A stretch of DNA of 51,541 nt. Origin: Spirochaetales bacterium (GTDB lineage: Bacteria; Spirochaetota; Spirochaetia; DSM-2461). Positions 48,751-51,541 of this stretch are shown here, in pieces (the stretch's first letter is position 1; the number at the start of each line of letters is the position of its first letter). A model generated the notes under the pieces. That model was not told the origin of the DNA and searched no databases. It saw nothing but the letters and a program-made list of their open reading frames with translations. The DNA lies in contig JAFGXR010000025.1 in the NCBI GenBank assembly GCA_016936555.1, forward strand, positions 1 through 51,541, given 5' to 3'. Both the position numbers and the translations under genes were made by a program.

Positions 48751-49098
48751 TTAAATTTCCTCATCCTCCGGGACCAGACCGTAGGCCCAATCGATCGGGA
48801 TGGTAAACATGACCCCCGTGCCGGGCTTATCCAGACCGCCGACGATTTCGTCCACGAGGGTTTTCACGCTTTCAAGAGTCTCATTATCGCGGATAACAGA
48901 AATAATCGTCTTGTTATATGGTTTATTGCCCTTCATGAATTCCTTGAAACCGGCAAAGAGAGGGACTTCGTAAGTCAAAAACCGGCCCATTCCTTCGGAA
49001 TCGAGTATAGTCGCTCCCGTAACACCCGATTCGATGTAGGCGGACATCACTTCCTCGAGAAATTCTTCATTATTCAGAATAAAAACCAGCAATTTCAA
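48751..49098 (-). CDS. PII-like signalling protein
   Basis: 115 aa with a TTG start at 49098; no ATG is available in frame. It reads as a PII-superfamily ferredoxin-like fold: KLLVFILNNEEFLEEVMSAYIESGVTGATILD (beta1-alpha1-beta2, split) followed by GMGRF, a short loop in place of the full T-loop, and KTIISVIRDNETLESVKTLVDEIVGGL (beta3-alpha2). The canonical uridylylation Tyr loop is missing, so it is a PII-like rather than GlnB protein. PII-like proteins often bind nucleotides and regulate neighbouring transporters. First gene of the antiporter operon, 29 bp before the EIIA gene. Confidence 0.72.
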   Translation of the reverse strand: MKLLVFILNNEEFLEEVMSAYIESGVTGATILDSEGMGRFLTYEVPLFAGFKEFMKGNKPYNKTIISVIRDNETLESVKTLVDEIVGGLDKPGTGVMFTIPIDWAYGLVPEDEEI

Positions 49099-49125
49099 TG
49101 CGATTAACCCCGTATCCTTTTCATA

Positions 49126-49154
49126 AACTTAATCCGGAACCGATCAGGTGACAA
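49126..49154 (-). promoter_or_regulatory. Predicted promoter of the antiporter operon
   Basis: On the minus strand: TTGTCA at 49149-49154, a 17-nt spacer and TAAGTT at 49126-49131. The predicted start near 49119 gives a leader of about 20 nt with AAAGGA and GGGG elements before the TTG codon. Confidence 0.45.
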
Positions 49155-49238
49155 GCGCTTTAATTGCCCGGAACTCACTCAGATGGACTTTTTGCGGTTT
49201 TTAAGGATTTTCTTCCTCTCTGCTCAGTGATGCAGAAC

Positions 49239-49267
49239 TTGCTAAAGCCTGTAAATGCAGTTACATT
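49239..49267 (+). promoter_or_regulatory. Leaderless promoter of the diguanylate cyclase gene
   Basis: TTGCTA at 49239-49244, a 17-nt spacer and TACATT at 49262-49267, ending 6 nt before the ATG at 49274. No Shine-Dalgarno site is present. Confidence 0.5.
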
Positions 49268-49273
49268 AGAACG

Positions 49274-50410
49274 ATGGAATGGGAAGATCTGGCTAAAAAC
49301 CCCAAACTGATCGTCAATTACGGCTTACTGAAGGAAATCGGGGTTCTTGATTATATTGAAAATCTGAAAGTAACAAATAAAAACAAGGATGAACTGATCA
49401 ACGAAGCCTATGAAATTTTTCTCAAGGAATCGGTTGACGAACTCGTATCCTATATTATCAAATGCCTTTCTGAAAAATTTATCCCCACCGATTTGATTTT
49501 TATTCTCAATGAGGGGATTTCTGTCAGCAAAATCAAAACCTATGCCTATCACAATATGAATTTCACAAAGATTAATATGGATCTTGAGTCGCTCGAACCG
49601 TACGAAACTTTTTTCCGCAACTACTCCGGAACAACCAGTTTCAGCCTCTTTGAATATGAAATAGCAGATCCCCGTCTGATCGAACCGTTCAACCGGTTCA
49701 ATCCGGAAATAATCGTTCCGATCAAAGGACTTTCCGGTCTTTACGGGATTATCCTATTCGGTCCGAAAGTACTGTCCGAGGAATACAGTAAATCGGAGAT
49801 TGCCTATATAGACAGATTGATGAAATTCACATCTGTAGGAATTCAGAACAACATTCACTATGAACATTCCGTAAAAGATTCCAAGACGGGACTGTATAAC
49901 CACAACTTTTTCGTAAGCCGCGTCAACGAAGAACTGGCGCGCTGCCGCCGCTTCAGGCATTCAAGTTCCCTTATAGTCATGGATATCGATCATTTTAAAA
50001 ACTTCAACGACACGTACGGGCATCTGGCGGGCGATGAAGTGATCATCCGCCTGGCGGAAACACTGAAGCACACGGTCCGTGAGGAGGATATCCTCTCCCG
50101 CTTCGGCGGTGAGGAGTTCACCGTCCTCCTTCCCGAAACAGGCCGGGAAAAAGCAATTGTCGCAGGGGAGAGAATCAGGCGTGCCGTGGAAAAAATGCTC
50201 GTGGACTGGGAGGGGAAATCTCTCAATGTCACCGTCAGCATCGGGATCAGCACTTACGACTGGGTGGAGAAACTTTCGGAAAAGACTTTGATAGAAAGAG
50301 CTGACGAGGCCCTGTACAAATCAAAGAAAAACGGCCGGAACCAGGTGAACCTCTATCAATCGGGACTGCTTTTCAAAGCCAATCAGGCCCACAGCAGCGA
50401 TATCATTTAA
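49274..50410 (+). CDS. Diguanylate cyclase (GGDEF domain)
   Basis: 378 aa. Makes cyclic di-GMP from two GTP. The C-terminal domain has MDIDHFKNFNDTYGH, active-site GGEEF at 278-282, and an inhibitory I-site RxxD (Arg269-Asp272) five residues before it, so product inhibition is expected. The N-terminal 190 residues contain a GAF-like segment (about 65-190, FSLFEYEIADPRLIEPF) preceded by a helical region; no TM segment, so it senses a cytoplasmic signal. It diverges from the antiporter operon. Its TAA directly abuts the stop codon of the convergent TetR gene. Confidence 0.92.
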   Translation: MEWEDLAKNPKLIVNYGLLKEIGVLDYIENLKVTNKNKDELINEAYEIFLKESVDELVSYIIKCLSEKFIPTDLIFILNEGISVSKIKTYAYHNMNFTKINMDLESLEPYETFFRNYSGTTSFSLFEYEIADPRLIEPFNRFNPEIIVPIKGLSGLYGIILFGPKVLSEEYSKSEIAYIDRLMKFTSVGIQNNIHYEHSVKDSKTGLYNHNFFVSRVNEELARCRRFRHSSSLIVMDIDHFKNFNDTYGHLAGDEVIIRLAETLKHTVREEDILSRFGGEEFTVLLPETGREKAIVAGERIRRAVEKMLVDWEGKSLNVTVSIGISTYDWVEKLSEKTLIERADEALYKSKKNGRNQVNLYQSGLLFKANQAHSSDII

Positions 50411-51073
50411 CTAGCTGCTTACAGTCAGCGCCCTTTCGATGAACAGCATGACTTTATCGATGAGGGCTTCTTCATCGGGCTCGTCATCTCCCAGAAAGAT
50501 CTGCATTCTCTTTCTGTAATAATCCGATGTGTAGGAATACTGGAACATCATAATCAGGTTATCGAGGCAGAAGGAAACCACATTGATATCAATAGCCGGA
50601 TCGATGTGGCCCTCATCCTGAGCTTTCTGCAGTATGGAGTGATAAAGCTTCGCTGTGATATCTTCCAGCTGATAGGAAAGCTGTTCGGATAGGGAGCTCA
50701 TTCCCTGTGTCGTCATTTCCAGATAGACCTGATTCATTTCGGGATACTCAAGGGCATAGCGGCGCGAAGCTCTGAGGAGCTCTTCAAAAATCTTCAGGTG
50801 ATCGGACTGCCTGCGGTTCACTTCCGAAAGGGCCCGTGCCAGAAGGCTGTAGCCGTAGTCTCCGATGGTCAGATAAAGATCGTCTTTCGACTCGAAATAA
50901 GAGTACATGGAGCCTATGCTGATCCCCGCTTCGCTGGCGATATTATTGATATTGGTCGCCTTGAAACCGTATTTCGCGAAATGGCTGACCGCCACATCGA
51001 TTATGCGCTGTTTTTTTTCGGGATCGATTTTTTCGAATGTCGATTTATGAAATTTCTTATCTTCCGTTGCCAT
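50411..51073 (-). CDS. TetR-family transcriptional regulator
   Basis: 220 aa. The N-terminal HTH reads IIDVAVSHFAKYGFKATNINNIASEAGISIGSMYSYF in two parts, ending in the family's YSYFESKDDLY. The C-terminal domain ends in a helical region rich in aromatic residues (MMFQYSYTSDYYRKRMQIF), like AcrR-type regulators of lipid or efflux genes. The ATG has GGGGTGA about 6 nt upstream, a normal leader unlike most first genes here. No palindromic operator is clear in the 72 bp upstream. Confidence 0.88.
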   Translation of the reverse strand: MATEDKKFHKSTFEKIDPEKKQRIIDVAVSHFAKYGFKATNINNIASEAGISIGSMYSYFESKDDLYLTIGDYGYSLLARALSEVNRRQSDHLKIFEELLRASRRYALEYPEMNQVYLEMTTQGMSSLSEQLSYQLEDITAKLYHSILQKAQDEGHIDPAIDINVVSFCLDNLIMMFQYSYTSDYYRKRMQIFLGDDEPDEEALIDKVMLFIERALTVSS

Positions 51074-51145
51074 AATTTTTCACCCCGTTATGCCCTGCAC
51101 CTCTCCGGACTGAAGCCGGAAAGGCGAGAGACTGTTCCGGGGGAG

Positions 51146-51541
51146 TCAGGCCGGGCCATAATAAGCCTTGTATTTGCTTCTGCCGAAGAGCAGAGCGGCA
51201 AGAGCCCCTACGAAACTTTTGATTATTGTATTATTCATTTTCATATCAATCAACTCTATAAGGTTGCCGTCTGGATCTTTGAGAAAGACCCAGTCCGCTC
51301 CTTTCGTGTTCTGCGGTTCCGAAAAGAACTCGATTCCCTCCCCCTTCAGTTTTTTATACCACTTGGCGACATTTTTCACATCGAAGGTGATATGAGTCGG
51401 TCCGGGACGATTCCATCTCGTTCTCTCCGGCTCGAGCTTCTCCTCGAATTCGAAGATTTCCACAACGCCGCCTCCGGGAACTCTGAGAAATCCCAGTTTT
51501 ATGGAAGAATTCTCAAGGCCGTACAAGTCTTTAAGCGCCGT
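51146..51541 (-). CDS. VOC (glyoxalase/dioxygenase) superfamily protein, partial
   Basis: At least 131 codons; the frame continues past the right edge, so the N-terminus and start are missing. Visible beta-strands and ligands of the second VOC half: GPTHITFDVKNV (metal-binding His region) and DWVFLKDPDGNLIELID with the terminal Glu ligand. A C-terminal tail of about 30 residues (FVGALAALLFGRSKYKAYYGPA) looks amphipathic. A metal-dependent lyase, isomerase or dioxygenase is possible; substrate unknown. It lies upstream of the TetR gene in the same orientation. Confidence 0.72.
   Translation of the reverse strand, partial: TALKDLYGLENSSIKLGFLRVPGGGVVEIFEFEEKLEPERTRWNRPGPTHITFDVKNVAKWYKKLKGEGIEFFSEPQNTKGADWVFLKDPDGNLIELIDMKMNNTIIKSFVGALAALLFGRSKYKAYYGPA

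Noticed and set aside
1-51541. CRISPR arrays, insertion sequences, prophage genes, tRNA or rRNA genes
   Set aside because: No direct-repeat arrays, transposase or integrase motifs, or tRNA-like cloverleaf sequences were noticed in a by-eye reading of both strands.

Overview
This is a chromosomal window from a diderm, saccharolytic and probably fermentative or anaerobic bacterium. I think a free-living spirochaete (Spirochaeta-like) is most likely. Supporting this are two large chemoreceptors, a YesM/YesN-type two-component system tied to a galactose-type binding lipoprotein with a relaxed lipobox, a protein whose C-terminus resembles the flagellar rotor protein FliG, a DAK2-DegV fusion, pyruvate formate-lyase, and an outer-membrane-type beta-barrel. 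The placement is inferred from gene content, because no rRNA is present. I see no mobile element, tRNA, rRNA or CRISPR array. Genes are tightly packed, with many 4-bp overlaps and several convergent pairs that have no spacer.

Layout. 1-4.4 kb: a minus-strand operon encoding an AraC-type response regulator, a sensor kinase and a sugar-binding lipoprotein. 4.4-13.2 kb: a cysteine-rich C_GCAxxG protein with an Sfp-type phosphopantetheinyl transferase, an AT-rich small membrane protein, a divergent M29 aminopeptidase / PHP hydrolase pair, DNA polymerase II behind a chemoreceptor, and a HAD hydrolase. 13.2-21.3 kb: carbohydrate fermentation, with pyruvate formate-lyase under a ZTP (pfl-motif) riboswitch, two GH13 glycosidases, a CDF metal exporter, a TetR regulator with two near-identical operators, and shikimate kinase. 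21.4-23.3 kb: a second chemoreceptor whose start codon lies in an inverted repeat.

23.6-32.6 kb is a lipid block. It holds accD-accA-(oadA fused to a BCCP-like domain), then a small ORF-DUF1295-plsY operon. Diverging from that is an operon of secreted lipocalin, fused fatty-acid kinase (FakA+FakB) and beta-barrel protein. I propose this last operon as a candidate exogenous fatty-acid acquisition system. 32.6-44.0 kb: a YfcC transporter with an M20 peptidase, the FliG-C-like protein, pyruvate kinase, an orphan PAS histidine kinase, an orphan DMSO-reductase-type molybdoenzyme, a MazG-like protein and an orphan solute-binding protein. 44.1-49.1 kb: a nine-gene operon encoding a PII-like protein, a PTS EIIA-like protein and a compact Mrp/Mbh-type cation/proton antiporter without a full-length MrpA. 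49.3-51.5 kb: a diguanylate cyclase, a TetR regulator and a truncated VOC-family gene.

Two signals cut across the window. First, at about ten genes that begin transcription units, a -10-like hexamer ends exactly 6 nt before the start codon, usually with a -35-like hexamer 17-18 nt upstream. This is the geometry of leaderless mRNA, whereas many downstream operon genes have clear Shine-Dalgarno sites. Second, the pfl leader carries a recognisable ZTP aptamer that overlaps an intrinsic terminator. All promoters here are read by eye and none has been tested.
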